Shown one piece after another: positions 33,680 through 42,986 of a stretch of DNA of 51,258 nt. Both the position numbers and the translations under genes were made by a program. The stretch comes from an uncultured Prevotella sp. (GTDB lineage: Bacteria > Bacteroidota > Bacteroidia > Bacteroidales > Bacteroidaceae): NCBI GenBank assembly GCA_900770025.1, contig CAAGIW010000036.1, positions 1 through 51,258 of the forward strand, given 5' to 3'. Under the pieces are notes generated by a model that was not told the DNA's origin, did no database searches, and was given only the letters and a program-made list of their open reading frames with translations. Within the stretch, counting starts at the first letter, position 1, and every line of letters begins with the position of its first letter.

Positions 33680-35149
33680 CTATTCGTATGCTCCCATTCT
33701 GAGTCTGTCCACCTCCTCTTCCGTGAGGTATCTCCAGTCGCCACGGCGCAGGTTCTTCTTGGTAAGTCCGGCAAACAGCACACGGTCGAGCTTGCTTACC
33801 CTATATCCCAAGCTCTCGAAGATGCGGCGAACGATGCGGTTCTTGCCACTGTGTATGGAGATGCCCACCTGCTTCTTATCCACAGGGTCGGCATATTCCA
33901 CCTCGTCGGCCTTGATTTCTCCGTCTTCCAGCATGATACCGTCACGGATTTGCTGCAAGTCGTGGGCGGTAATATTCTTGTCCAAGAACACATGGTAAAT
34001 CTTCTTTTTCAGATATTTGGGATGTGTAAGCTTGCTTGCCATGTCGCCATCGTTGGTGAGCAACAGCACACCGGTGGTGTTTCTGTCAAGACGTCCCACG
34101 GGATAGATTCGCTCAGGACATGCGTTCTTCACCAAGTCCATCACGGTTTTGCGCTGCTGGGGGTCATCGCTGGTGGTCACATAGTCCTTGGGCTTGTTGA
34201 GCAGCACATACACCTTCTTCTCGATAGACACGGGCTGATCGTGGAAGCGCACATCATCGGTACGAAGCACCTTGGTTCCCAGTTCGGTCACCACCTCGCC
34301 ATTAACGGTCACCACACCTGCCTGGATAAACTCATCAGCCTCCCTTCTACTGCATATACCTGCATTGGCGAGGAACTTGTTCAGGCGCAGCGGCTCGTTG
34401 GGATCGTAGTTTTCCTCCTTATACTCAATGCGTTTCTTGAGACTGTATTTGGCATTGGGATCGTAATTGCCGGGGCGCTGACGGAAGTTGCGGCCATTGT
34501 TGTTGCCATAGCCACCACGTGCCTGCTGCGGACGGTTGCCATAACCGCCACCAAAGCCACCCTGTCGGGGAGCGCCATAGCCCTGCTGACCGGCATTGCC
34601 ATAACCTCCGCGATTGGCATTGTAGCCACCTCCGCGGTTATTGTTGCCATAGCCGCCACCACGGTTATTGTTATTGTTGCCATAACCGCCACGGTTGTTG
34701 GCATTGTAGCCACCGCGATTGGCACCATAGGCGCCATGACCGGCATTGTATCTGCCGTATGTCGGACGAGCGGAATTGCCCTCTTCGCCCATGTTTTCGG
34801 CATCATTATAGCGGGGACGGTACTGCGGACGTGCCTGATAGCCGCCACGTCCACCAGCATAGTCTTCGTTGCCGTTGCGGCGCGGACGATACTGTGGGCG
34901 CGGGTTGGCAGGCTGCTGCAATCCCAACCCGAATCCTTCGGGACGGAATCCCCCTTCATCATTACTGTTGTTTTTACGATAACCACCCCTATCATTGTTG
35001 TAGGTGCGGTTGGTTTGAATGCGCGGACGCGGTGTGCGCCCTGGTTTGTAACCCTGATAACGGCCTTGCTGGCCTTCCGGGAGCATACCCTCACGGTTCA
35101 CTCCTTGCTTTTCAACGTTCTCGTTGTTCTTTTCGTTTTCAAATTCCAT
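33680..35149 (-). CDS. RluB/RsuA-family pseudouridine synthase with long Gly/Arg/Asn-rich extension
   Basis: 489 residues. The C-terminal 238 are a normal large-subunit-type enzyme: S4 domain (LRLNKFLANAGICSRREADE) and catalytic GRLDRNTTGVLLLTNDGD (Asp about 355), ending in RRGDWRYLTEEEVDRL. The first 250 residues are low-complexity, with repeated RGGY, GYGNNN and RPQYRPR words, like eukaryotic RGG regions. Such a tail probably binds RNA without a fixed fold. Rlu enzymes with shorter basic tails are known in Bacteroidetes. Substrate (23S rRNA) is inferred from the RluB likeness. Confidence 0.85.
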   Translation of the reverse strand: MEFENEKNNENVEKQGVNREGMLPEGQQGRYQGYKPGRTPRPRIQTNRTYNNDRGGYRKNNSNDEGGFRPEGFGLGLQQPANPRPQYRPRRNGNEDYAGGRGGYQARPQYRPRYNDAENMGEEGNSARPTYGRYNAGHGAYGANRGGYNANNRGGYGNNNNNRGGGYGNNNRGGGYNANRGGYGNAGQQGYGAPRQGGFGGGYGNRPQQARGGYGNNNGRNFRQRPGNYDPNAKYSLKKRIEYKEENYDPNEPLRLNKFLANAGICSRREADEFIQAGVVTVNGEVVTELGTKVLRTDDVRFHDQPVSIEKKVYVLLNKPKDYVTTSDDPQQRKTVMDLVKNACPERIYPVGRLDRNTTGVLLLTNDGDMASKLTHPKYLKKKIYHVFLDKNITAHDLQQIRDGIMLEDGEIKADEVEYADPVDKKQVGISIHSGKNRIVRRIFESLGYRVSKLDRVLFAGLTKKNLRRGDWRYLTEEEVDRLRMGAYE

Positions 35150-35220
35150 GGTAATTGTTTTTTTGTTACTTATTCAGCCTCACGGCTCTTTATTGCGTTG
35201 TTTTATTCAATAAAACCTTT

Positions 35221-36567
35221 TCAGATTCCTGTATAGTTGTGTGGCGTGATGGCCATCAGTTCCTCCTTCACGGCGGGAGTCACATCCAACTGCTGGATGA
35301 AGGCGTGGATGGTTTCCTCTGTCATCCTCTCGTTGGTACGGGTGAGTGCCTTCAGGGCTTCGTAGGGATGGGGATAGGCCTCTCGGCGAAGTATGGTCTG
35401 GATGGCTTCTGCCACCACTGCCCATGTATTGTCAAGGTCTTGTGCCACCTTTTCTTGGTTCAGTATCAGTTTGCCCAGACCTTTCAACGTGCTCTGCAGG
35501 GCAATCAGCGCATGTCCCATGGGCACACCCACATTGCGAAGCACGGTGGAGTCGGTAAGGTCGCGCTGCAAACGGCTCACTGGCAACTTGGCTGCCAAGA
35601 ACTGCAACACTGCATTGGCGATGCCCATGTTTCCCTCGCTGTTCTCAAAGTCAATGGGGTTCACCTTGTGCGGCATGGCACTCGATCCCACTTCTCCTGC
35701 CTTGATTTTCTGCTTGAAGTACTCCATTGAGATGTACATCCAGAAGTCGCGGTCCAAGTCGATGACGATAGTGTTGATGCGGCGCATGGCATCGAAGATG
35801 GCACCCAGCCAGTCGTAGTTGCTTATCTGTGTGGTATATTGCTCACGACTCAGTCCTAACTTCTCGCTCACGAAACGATTTCCAAAGGCCTTCCAGTCAT
35901 ACTGGGGATAAGCCACGTGGTGTGCGTTGTAGTTGCCCGTGGCTCCGCCGAACTTAGCGGTAACGGGTACAGACTTGAGCGACTGCAACTGCTGCTCCAA
36001 ACGATAGACAAACACCATCACCTCCTTGCCCAAGCGGGTTGGAGAGGCCGGTTGTCCGTGGGTTTTGGCCAGCATCGACACATCTTTCCACTCCTCGGCA
36101 TAGGCCCTGAGTTGGTTTATCAACTGCTCCACCACGGGGCAATACACCTGCTCCATAGCCTCCTTGATGCTCAGAGGCACGCTGGTGTTGTTGATATCCT
36201 GCGAGGTTAGGCCGAAATGAATGAACTCTTTGTACTGCTCAAGATTGCCAATCTTGTCAAACTCCTCCTTGATGAAGTACTCCACCGCCTTGACATCATG
36301 GTTGGTCACCTTCTCTATGTCCTTCACCCTTGCGGCATCTGCCTCGGAAAAATCCTGGTAAATCTTTCTGAGCGAAGCGAAAAGCTGATGGTCGAAAGAG
36401 GCCAACTGCGGCAAAGGCAGCTCGCACAAAGTGATGAAATACTCTATCTCTACACGAACCCTGTAACGGATTAGCGCATATTCTGAAAAATAATCTGCCA
36501 ACGGTGCCGTCTTGCTGCGGTATCTTCCGTCAATAGGCGATATGGCTGTCAGTTCATCTAAATTCAT
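35221..36567 (-). CDS. purB: Adenylosuccinate lyase
   Basis: 448 residues of the fumarase/aspartase superfamily, catalysing two steps of purine synthesis. The signature GSSAMPHKVNPIDFEN is complete with the flexible catalytic Ser. Also seen are TSQDINNTSVPL and KTHGQPASPTRLGKE (substrate His). It is preceded by a good -7 box. Short intergenic gaps separate it from the pseudouridine synthase gene. Confidence 0.96.
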   Translation of the reverse strand: MNLDELTAISPIDGRYRSKTAPLADYFSEYALIRYRVRVEIEYFITLCELPLPQLASFDHQLFASLRKIYQDFSEADAARVKDIEKVTNHDVKAVEYFIKEEFDKIGNLEQYKEFIHFGLTSQDINNTSVPLSIKEAMEQVYCPVVEQLINQLRAYAEEWKDVSMLAKTHGQPASPTRLGKEVMVFVYRLEQQLQSLKSVPVTAKFGGATGNYNAHHVAYPQYDWKAFGNRFVSEKLGLSREQYTTQISNYDWLGAIFDAMRRINTIVIDLDRDFWMYISMEYFKQKIKAGEVGSSAMPHKVNPIDFENSEGNMGIANAVLQFLAAKLPVSRLQRDLTDSTVLRNVGVPMGHALIALQSTLKGLGKLILNQEKVAQDLDNTWAVVAEAIQTILRREAYPHPYEALKALTRTNERMTEETIHAFIQQLDVTPAVKEELMAITPHNYTGI

Positions 36568-36589
36568 AACTATAGTAATAATGAGACCA

Positions 36590-36597
36590 CAAAATTA
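36590..36597 (-). promoter_or_regulatory. -7 box for purB
   Basis: The minus strand reads TAATTTTG, 22 nt before the purB ATG, a short leader. The -33 box is unclear. Confidence 0.5.
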
Positions 36598-36694
36598 CAA
36601 AAAAGTTGAGACAATCTCCATGTATCTCTCTGGTTTTTTGGCACAATTGCCGCTTTTATTGATATTTATCCCCAAATTGGCAAGCCAAATTCCC

Positions 36695-39600
36695 CTACCG
36701 GCCGAACAGTTTCAGCGCAAGCATCAAGCGAAGAGCCTGAATGCCTTGGTGGTTGATGTCCATGCCACTCACTTCATCGAGATAGCGGGAGGCCTTCGTC
36801 TGCTCATCCAATCCGAGGTGGCCAAGAGCAAGCATGTATTTACAGTGAATCTCATTCTTGCGGTCAAGACTGTCTTCCCAGATGAGCAGATCGGGCAACG
36901 AAACGGCGAAATAGTCCATCACCTGCTTCTCAAAAACATGCTGTTTGCCGTAATCCACAAGGCGATGGAAACGACCGTTGGCCTCAGCTCTGCGTCCAAG
37001 CTTCAGCAAAGCCAGTCCCTGATAGAATATCTTATCGGGTTTCGCATCGTTATAATACATGGCGGCGGCAGGTTCCTGCGGTCCGTGGGTGGCCATTTCC
37101 CACCATCTGCGGGCCTCCTCCACCTGTCCAAGTTCCTCATGGCAGCATCCAAGAAAATAATGGAAATCGTTCTCTTGTGCCCCAAAGAGTTTGCCCTCGC
37201 CAAGATGGTGCGGATAAACAAGGCACTGTTCGAGCAGCGTGATGGCATCACGGAAGCGTTGCTCGGCCATTGCCCTCATGGCCAGTGCCACGCGCGAGGC
37301 CTGATACTGCGCACTCACCTTGCCTTCGCCGCCCTCCCATGGGTGGAACGTATGTGCATCCAGCAGCGCAAGAGCCTCCTCATAGCGCCCCGTTTGGTTG
37401 AGCAGTGTTATCTTTTCGAGCACCAAGTCATCGCGCCGGGCCACTAACTGCGGATATTTTTCAAGGAAAGCCAAGCGCTCCTCGTGCGGTTTCTGCAGAC
37501 GTTTGTATAACTGATCGAGTTCCATGAGCACACGGGCATCGGTCTCATCGAGACTGAAGGCCCGCTCCATGTATTCCAATGCCTCCTGTTGCCGGTTCTG
37601 CTTGTTGAAGCGTGCCAATGAGAGATTGCGCCATACCGTGGGAAACTGTGGGTCGAGCTTTGCCGACAGTTCCCAGTTCTCGACTGCAAGATCATACTGA
37701 CGGGCGGCATAATAGAGACAGCCAAGATAATAAGGAGCCTTGGCTCCCTGCGGATTGGCGGCTTTGGCAGTCTCCAGTGCCACCACATCCTCCGGCCGGT
37801 TGGGGAAGCAATACTTGGAATCGGCCCGCTCGGCCTCCTCGTAACGCTGCATATAATAATAGGTCATCGGACTTGTTGCCCCCTCGGCTATGGCTATGTT
37901 CCAGATGGCTGTTGCCTCCTCCTGCAATCCGGCGGCCATATAGTCGAGTGCCAGTTCGTCATAGTTCTTTGCCAATCCCTGCAGCAGGGTCTTCAGTTCG
38001 TCCAGCATTGCATGGTCGCCCGTCAGCAAATACTGTTCATAGCGGCAGCCATAGTTGAACAGATCGGTGGCCAAGGCATCACGGCACACCGCCAACGCCT
38101 GCTCCTTTTGCCCCATCATCCTCAGCACTGCCGCCTTGAGTGCCAATGCCTTCTGGTTGTGTGCGCCATATATAAGACCGCGTTCCAACTCGTCGAGTGC
38201 ATCGTCCAGTCGCTGACAAGCCACGGAAATTTTGGCCGCCTCGAAGTATCCAGCATCTGCCAATGCCTTGTTCCAAGTGGCTTTCCAGAAGAGTTCATAC
38301 GCCTCGTCCAGTCTTCCTTGATATTTCAGCGCAAGGGCGAGATGATAGATAGGTTCTCCGTCGTAGGGATTGGGGTTGCGCTTCTGCAACAGTCTGACGG
38401 CCTTGCGCAGATAGGTCTCGGCTTTGACGAAGCGCCCCCTGCGGATGAACCACAGTCCCATGGCATTAAGGCAACGGATATCATCAGGGTCTCGGCGCAG
38501 AGCTTCTTCATAATAGTCCACGGCACTCCAGGTGGCGTGGCGATACTGCTCAAGATGCTGACCGGTGAGAAACAGCTGTTCGTTGGTCTTTACCAGCCCA
38601 GGCAGCAGGGCCGCCTCAGCACTGTCGGGGATGCGACGTATCTCGTCTGGCTCTGCCTGCCAGCGCATCACCTCACGCTGTCTGCCGTAGAGTTCCTTAT
38701 ACACCGTGAGCCGAAGTGCTGAGAAGGCTGCCCCCTCGGTTGCGATGGTTTCTGCCATCACCTCCTCGGGACAGAGTGTGCGCTCCTGGTCGAAGAGCGT
38801 TCGCCCGTTATCGGTGCAGATCACGATGCGCAACTGCTGGCGCGAGGTGGCAAAAAGTTTGAGTTCCACGCTGCCTTCCTCCGCTTCGCAGATGTTCATC
38901 AGCAGGTCTTTCGAAGCCTCTTTCACGATGCCCTGTTCTCTATAGGGCATGAAATACTGCACAAACCGCTTCTCCTCATAGGGCATGAGCCAAGTGAAAT
39001 CGGGCTGGTTTTCGGTATATACGCCGGCCATCAGCTCTATGTAGGGGCGGAAGCCGCCGCGGTCGATATGCCAGCGTTCGCACTCCTCGGGTGTTGCCTC
39101 GTCGGTGAGGTTGCGGTCCCAGGCTCTTCCAAAGTCGCCGTTGCCCCATGTCCACTGCTTCTTGCCGGGCGAGAAATGGTGGGAGGCCACATGCAGCATT
39201 CCCGCACGGGTATCGTTCTCATAGCCACCCTCGAAGTTGAAGCGGCTGTTCACGGCCATATAACTTGTGGGAACGGGTATGTTGCGGTAGTTGGATATAT
39301 CCACTCCGGCCGAATAGTCCATTTTGTAATAGGTGCCCGTGGCAATGGGGAAAGACGACACGGCACGCTTGCCATGATCGAACACGGCATTGACATCTGG
39401 CGGAAACACGCTCTGATAGGCGTCGTTCACCTCTACGGCGGGGTTGGCCCACCAGAGAAAGGTTTGGGGCACATCGGTACGGTTGTAGAGCACGCCCCTT
39501 ATCTCTATATAGGCGCAGCCGGGCCGAAGGGTGAATCCGGCCATGCCCTTTTGGTGGAACATCTTTTCCATCTCGCTCACCCACACTGTCACCGCCCCGT

Positions 39601-40012
39601 CGGCACCATATTCTATGGTACAGTCGGCTGGCATAAAGGTGGTGGGACGATGATGCTGGGGCCAGTTGAACTCTATGCCGCCCGAAATCCAAGGTCCGGC
39701 CAGTCCCACAAGGGCTGGTTTCACCACATGATTGTAGTAAACGAAATGGCGCTTCTTGAGTTTGTCGTAGGCCATCTGCACCCTTCCGCCCAGTTCGGGC
39801 AGAATCATCACCTTGATATAGTCGTTCTCCAACCACACCGCCCTGTATTCCTTGTCCACCTTCTCGTTGCTGATAGACTCGATGACGGGATAGGGATAGA
39901 CCACGCCACTTGAGCCTTGATACACTCTTTTTTCAAGAAACATCGGATTCTTCTCCGGCATTCCCACCTCATACGTTGGGATAGTCACCAACTCTCTCCA
40001 TGCTTTTACCAT
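36695..40012 (-). CDS. DUF5107 protein with TPR repeats
   Basis: 1105 residues, no signal peptide. The N-terminal part (about 1-330) is a DUF5107 domain, a beta-sandwich resembling aldose-epimerase/galactose-mutarotase folds (MILPELGGRVQMAYDKLKKR, WISGGIEFNWPQHHRPTTFM). The rest is tetratricopeptide repeats (for example YYEEALRRDPDDIRCLNAMG and YLRKAVRLL). Such proteins often accompany sugar transporters and glycosidases, and a sugar-porter gene lies 40 nt upstream in the same direction. A role in handling an imported sugar is likely, but the activity is not established. Confidence 0.8.
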   Translation of the reverse strand: MVKAWRELVTIPTYEVGMPEKNPMFLEKRVYQGSSGVVYPYPVIESISNEKVDKEYRAVWLENDYIKVMILPELGGRVQMAYDKLKKRHFVYYNHVVKPALVGLAGPWISGGIEFNWPQHHRPTTFMPADCTIEYGADGAVTVWVSEMEKMFHQKGMAGFTLRPGCAYIEIRGVLYNRTDVPQTFLWWANPAVEVNDAYQSVFPPDVNAVFDHGKRAVSSFPIATGTYYKMDYSAGVDISNYRNIPVPTSYMAVNSRFNFEGGYENDTRAGMLHVASHHFSPGKKQWTWGNGDFGRAWDRNLTDEATPEECERWHIDRGGFRPYIELMAGVYTENQPDFTWLMPYEEKRFVQYFMPYREQGIVKEASKDLLMNICEAEEGSVELKLFATSRQQLRIVICTDNGRTLFDQERTLCPEEVMAETIATEGAAFSALRLTVYKELYGRQREVMRWQAEPDEIRRIPDSAEAALLPGLVKTNEQLFLTGQHLEQYRHATWSAVDYYEEALRRDPDDIRCLNAMGLWFIRRGRFVKAETYLRKAVRLLQKRNPNPYDGEPIYHLALALKYQGRLDEAYELFWKATWNKALADAGYFEAAKISVACQRLDDALDELERGLIYGAHNQKALALKAAVLRMMGQKEQALAVCRDALATDLFNYGCRYEQYLLTGDHAMLDELKTLLQGLAKNYDELALDYMAAGLQEEATAIWNIAIAEGATSPMTYYYMQRYEEAERADSKYCFPNRPEDVVALETAKAANPQGAKAPYYLGCLYYAARQYDLAVENWELSAKLDPQFPTVWRNLSLARFNKQNRQQEALEYMERAFSLDETDARVLMELDQLYKRLQKPHEERLAFLEKYPQLVARRDDLVLEKITLLNQTGRYEEALALLDAHTFHPWEGGEGKVSAQYQASRVALAMRAMAEQRFRDAITLLEQCLVYPHHLGEGKLFGAQENDFHYFLGCCHEELGQVEEARRWWEMATHGPQEPAAAMYYNDAKPDKIFYQGLALLKLGRRAEANGRFHRLVDYGKQHVFEKQVMDYFAVSLPDLLIWEDSLDRKNEIHCKYMLALGHLGLDEQTKASRYLDEVSGMDINHQGIQALRLMLALKLFGR

Positions 40013-40052
40013 TATCTTCGCTTTTTCTTTGGGGATAAATCATGTAAAAAAA

Positions 40053-41363
40053 TCACAAGGACCGCTCAGATCCAGTCAACTCCTCCTCCAACTGTTCCAG
40101 CGACTTGCCCTTGGTTTCAGGACAGCGATGCCAAAGGAACACAAAGGCTGCCGCGCAGATGGCGGAGTAGGTCCAAAAGGTTCCGCTGCTGCCCAGCGCC
40201 ACATTCATCGAGGGGAAGGAGGAAGTGAGGGTGCAGCAGCCCACCCACAGCGCAAAGGTGCAGGTGGCCATGGCCACACCGCGGATGCGATGAGGAAACA
40301 GTTCGGCCAGCAGTGTCCAGGTGACGGGACCCAGTGTCATGGCATACACCGAGATGGCCGCCACCACAAGCACCACCATCATCAAGCCGGTGAGCCCTGC
40401 AAAATAGCAGGTGCCAAGGATAAGATAGATCAGTCCCAAGCCTCCTGCCCCGAGGAGCATCAGTGTTCTGCGCCCCCATTTCTCGATGGTGTAGAGCGCC
40501 ACGATGGTGAACACCACATTGGCCACGCCGGTGATGACGATGTTGATGAACATGCCGTCCACATCGAAGCCTGCCCCCACAAAAATCTCCTGTGCATAGT
40601 TGAAGATGACATTGGTGCCACACCACTGCTGAAACACGGCCACCACCAGTCCGAGCCACAACACGCGCCTGTAGCGGGGCGCAGCCAACTGTCTGAGTCC
40701 GGCCTCTTGCTTCCGGTTTTCCACCCGTGGGGCAGACTTCAACTGCAAGAACACAGGGCTCTCGGGGATGAAACAGCTCATCAGCAGAAAGAGGGCTGCA
40801 GGCAGAGTCTCGGCCCAGAACATCCAGCGCCATCCCCACTCCACATTCCACGCCAAGTTCTCGGCCACCGAGGTGTTGCGGGCCAGCAGCAGATTGACCA
40901 CCTGCGCCGCAAGGATGCCGAGCACAATGGTCATCTGATTGAGGCTCACCATGCGCCCGCGGATTGTTGCCGGACTCACCTCGGCGATATACATGGGCGC
41001 CAAGGCGGATGCCACGCCTATGCCCACGCCGCCCACAAAGCGGGCTATATTGAATAATGTGAAATCGCTGAAAAGGCCCGTGGCAATGGCCGACACGGTG
41101 AACAGCACCGCCGACACCGTCAGCAGCGACTTGCGACCATAGCGGTCGGCAGCGGCTCCGGCCACCATAGCACCTGCCAAACAGCCCAATAGCGCAGTGG
41201 TCATGGCCAATCCTTGCATCAAGGGCGAGCCGGAGATGCCGAAATAGAGTTCATAGAACGGCTTGGCTCCGCCTATCACCACCCAGTCGTAGCCAAAGAG
41301 CAGACCGCCCATGGCCGACACGGCACAAATGAAATAAAGGAATCCTTGGTTGTAGTTATTCAT
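40053..41363 (-). CDS. Sugar-porter MFS transporter
   Basis: 436 residues with 12 membrane helices. Family signatures: AAADRYGRKSLL after helix 2, RFVGGVGIGVASALAPMYIA with EVSPATIRG, PESPVFL in the central loop and RCPETKGKSLEQLEEEL at the end. This is the xylose/arabinose/glucose symporter family. It is the first gene of a pair with the DUF5107 protein. The sugar cannot be read from sequence. Confidence 0.9.
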   Translation of the reverse strand: MNNYNQGFLYFICAVSAMGGLLFGYDWVVIGGAKPFYELYFGISGSPLMQGLAMTTALLGCLAGAMVAGAAADRYGRKSLLTVSAVLFTVSAIATGLFSDFTLFNIARFVGGVGIGVASALAPMYIAEVSPATIRGRMVSLNQMTIVLGILAAQVVNLLLARNTSVAENLAWNVEWGWRWMFWAETLPAALFLLMSCFIPESPVFLQLKSAPRVENRKQEAGLRQLAAPRYRRVLWLGLVVAVFQQWCGTNVIFNYAQEIFVGAGFDVDGMFINIVITGVANVVFTIVALYTIEKWGRRTLMLLGAGGLGLIYLILGTCYFAGLTGLMMVVLVVAAISVYAMTLGPVTWTLLAELFPHRIRGVAMATCTFALWVGCCTLTSSFPSMNVALGSSGTFWTYSAICAAAFVFLWHRCPETKGKSLEQLEEELTGSERSL

Positions 41364-41464
41364 CTCTTATAGGTTTTCGGTTTTCTCAGCGCAGCAATTC
41401 ACGCTGCCGCACCGCACAACGGTTTTGTATCTGCCATGTGAGAGCAAGGCCATGCTTGCATCCA

Positions 41465-41472
41465 CAAAGATA
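41465..41472 (-). promoter_or_regulatory. -7 box for the MFS-DUF5107 operon
   Basis: The minus strand reads TATCTTTG, about 100 nt before the MFS ATG. No -33 TTG is apparent. Confidence 0.5.
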
Positions 41473-41591
41473 CAATGAATATTTCACTTGCCGATATGGC
41501 ACACCGTTTATTTGTGTTTTTTCGCATAAAAAGCAGTCTTGTTTCATGGAAATCGCGGTGATTCCATGGCATGGTCTGCGCATCGATTTGC

Positions 41592-41672
41592 AAAACGCAC
41601 CATTTTGCATCGCAAAACGCACCATTTTGCATCGCAAAACGCACCGTTTTGGAACGCAAAACGCACCGTTTT
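41592..41672. repeat. 22-bp A4-N7-T4-N7 array 4 (four units)
   Basis: Four units AAAA-CGCACC(A/G)-TTTT joined by GCATCGC (twice) and GGAACGC. The same orientation and core as array 2. The last two units share an A-to-G change in the core. Confidence 0.9.
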
Positions 41673-41774
41673 AGAATCTTTACATTTTACGCTTTGCCAA
41701 CAGAACTATGCGCAATCTGCCGAGAACAGTTGAAACGATGTAACACTCAGACAGTTATGATTACAAAAAAAACA

Positions 41775-41806
41775 AAGGATGCACCGATGATTCTCGGTGC
41801 ATCCTT
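41775..41806 (-). terminator. tRNA-Val terminator
   Basis: AAGGATGCACCGA and TCGGTGCATCCTT form a perfect 13-bp stem with a 6-nt loop, and the minus strand continues into TTTGTTTTTTTTG. Confidence 0.85.
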
Positions 41807-41814
41807 ATGGTTTG

Positions 41815-41889
41815 TGGGCGCTGAGGGATTCGAACCCCCGACCCTCTGCTTGTAAGGCAGATGCTCTAAACCAGCTGAGCTAAGCGCCC
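41815..41889 (-). tRNA. tRNA-Val (anticodon TAC)
   Basis: Minus-strand cloverleaf: acceptor GGGCGCT/AGCGCCC with discriminator A, D-arm with AGCTCAGCTGGTTTAGAGC, anticodon arm CTGCC-TTACAA-GCAG with TAC, and T-arm GGGGGTTCGAATCCCTC. CCA is not encoded. Confidence 0.95.
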
Positions 41890-41909
41890 TTACTTATCGT
41901 AAGCGGGTG

Positions 41910-41941
41910 CAAAGGTACGAGGTTTTTCTGAAACTGCCAAA
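41910..41941 (-). promoter_or_regulatory. tRNA-Val promoter
   Basis: On the minus strand TTTG, a 20-nt spacer and TACCTTTG: a complete consensus promoter, with the -7 box 20 nt upstream of the tRNA 5' end. Confidence 0.7.
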
Positions 41942-41992
41942 CAAAAGGCGAAGAATTTTCTGAAAAACATCAAAAAAAGCATACCCTCTGCC

Positions 41993-42811
41993 CTACTCCG
42001 CTCTCTTGGCACGATGCTTTTCCTCCAACTGCTGGAAGTCTTTCTGGCGCAGCACAAAGTCTGTTCCCAAATACTTCTCGCGCACAATCCTGTTGGCGGC
42101 AAGTTCTTCTGGATTGCCCTTGAACAGTATTCTTCCCTCGAAAAGCAGATAGGCACGGTCGGTGATCGATAGGGTTTCGTGCACGTTATGGTCGGTGATG
42201 AGGATGCCGATGTTGCGGTCTTTCAGCTTCCACACCACATACTGGATGTCTTCCACGGCAATGGGGTCCACACCGGCAAAGGGTTCGTCGAGCATAATGA
42301 ACTTGGGGTCGATGGCTAAGCAGCGGGCTATCTCTGTTCTTCGCCGCTCGCCTCCCGACAACTGGTCGCCCATGTTCTTGCGCACCTTGCCCAAGTCGAA
42401 CTCGTCTATCAGGCTTTCCAGCTTCTCCTTCTGGTATGCGCGGGGTTTTCCGGTCATCTCCAGCACGCTCATAATGTTGTCTTCCACGCTGAGCTTGCGG
42501 AATACCGACGCCTCTTGCGCCAAATAGCCGATGCCGGCACGCGCCCTTTTATACACGGGATAGTCGGTAATATCCAAGTCGTTCAGGAAGATGTGCCCTG
42601 CATTGGGCACTATCAGCCCCGTGGTCATATAGAAAGAGGTGGTCTTTCCGGCACCATTGGGCCCCAGCAGTCCCACTATCTCGCCCTGCTTCACGTGGAT
42701 AGACACATCGTTCACCACCGTTCGCTTGCCGTATTTCTTCACCAAGCCCTGCGCGCGGAGAACCATTCTGTCGTCTGATGCCTGCACCTGTATCTGTTCT
42801 GTATCTGCCAT
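41993..42811 (-). CDS. lptB: LPS-export ABC transporter ATPase LptB
   Basis: 272 residues from the ATG at 42811. Walker A GPNGAGKTTSFYM, the LptB-typical GYLAQEASVFRKLSVEDNI, signature LSGGERRRTEIARCLA, Walker B FIMLDEPFAGVDPIAVEDI and switch His in LITDHNVHET are present. It drives lipopolysaccharide extraction with LptF/LptG. The family is usually about 240 residues; the extra C-terminal 25 residues (RQKDFQQLEEKHRAKRAE) are charged. An upstream in-frame ATG at 42877 is less likely because the -7 box at 42875 overlaps it. Confidence 0.92.
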   Translation of the reverse strand: MADTEQIQVQASDDRMVLRAQGLVKKYGKRTVVNDVSIHVKQGEIVGLLGPNGAGKTTSFYMTTGLIVPNAGHIFLNDLDITDYPVYKRARAGIGYLAQEASVFRKLSVEDNIMSVLEMTGKPRAYQKEKLESLIDEFDLGKVRKNMGDQLSGGERRRTEIARCLAIDPKFIMLDEPFAGVDPIAVEDIQYVVWKLKDRNIGILITDHNVHETLSITDRAYLLFEGRILFKGNPEELAANRIVREKYLGTDFVLRQKDFQQLEEKHRAKRAE

Positions 42812-42874
42812 TTCTCTATGAATTGGAGCGGTGGAAACGGAAATCCCCGGTTCCATGCCATCGGTATGCAAGTG

Positions 42875-42882
42875 CAAAATTA
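42875..42882 (-). promoter_or_regulatory. -7 box for lptB
   Basis: The minus strand reads TAATTTTG followed by C, 64 nt before the chosen lptB ATG. It excludes the alternative start at 42877. Confidence 0.5.
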
Positions 42883-42932
42883 GTAAAAAAGCCGTAGATA
42901 ATCGTTGACAAATACAAAAACTATATGGTTTG

Positions 42933-42964
42933 TTGCAGTTTTTTGCACATTTTGATTACTTTTG
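42933..42964 (+). promoter_or_regulatory. mlaEF promoter
   Basis: TTG at 42933-42935, a 21-nt spacer and TACTTTTG at 42957-42964. The ATG follows after 22 nt, preceded by AAAGGA. Confidence 0.65.
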
Positions 42965-42986
42965 CAACTGTAAAAAACTGAAAGGA

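Noticed and set aside
33566..35236. Long open frame (556 codons) on the plus strand, opposite the pseudouridine synthase and asnS start
   Set aside because: It mirrors the repetitive Gly/Asn-rich coding region and has no recognisable domain; the minus-strand reading has clear motifs.
40029..41057. 342-codon open frame opposite the MFS gene
   Set aside because: Antisense shadow with low-complexity His/Gln content.
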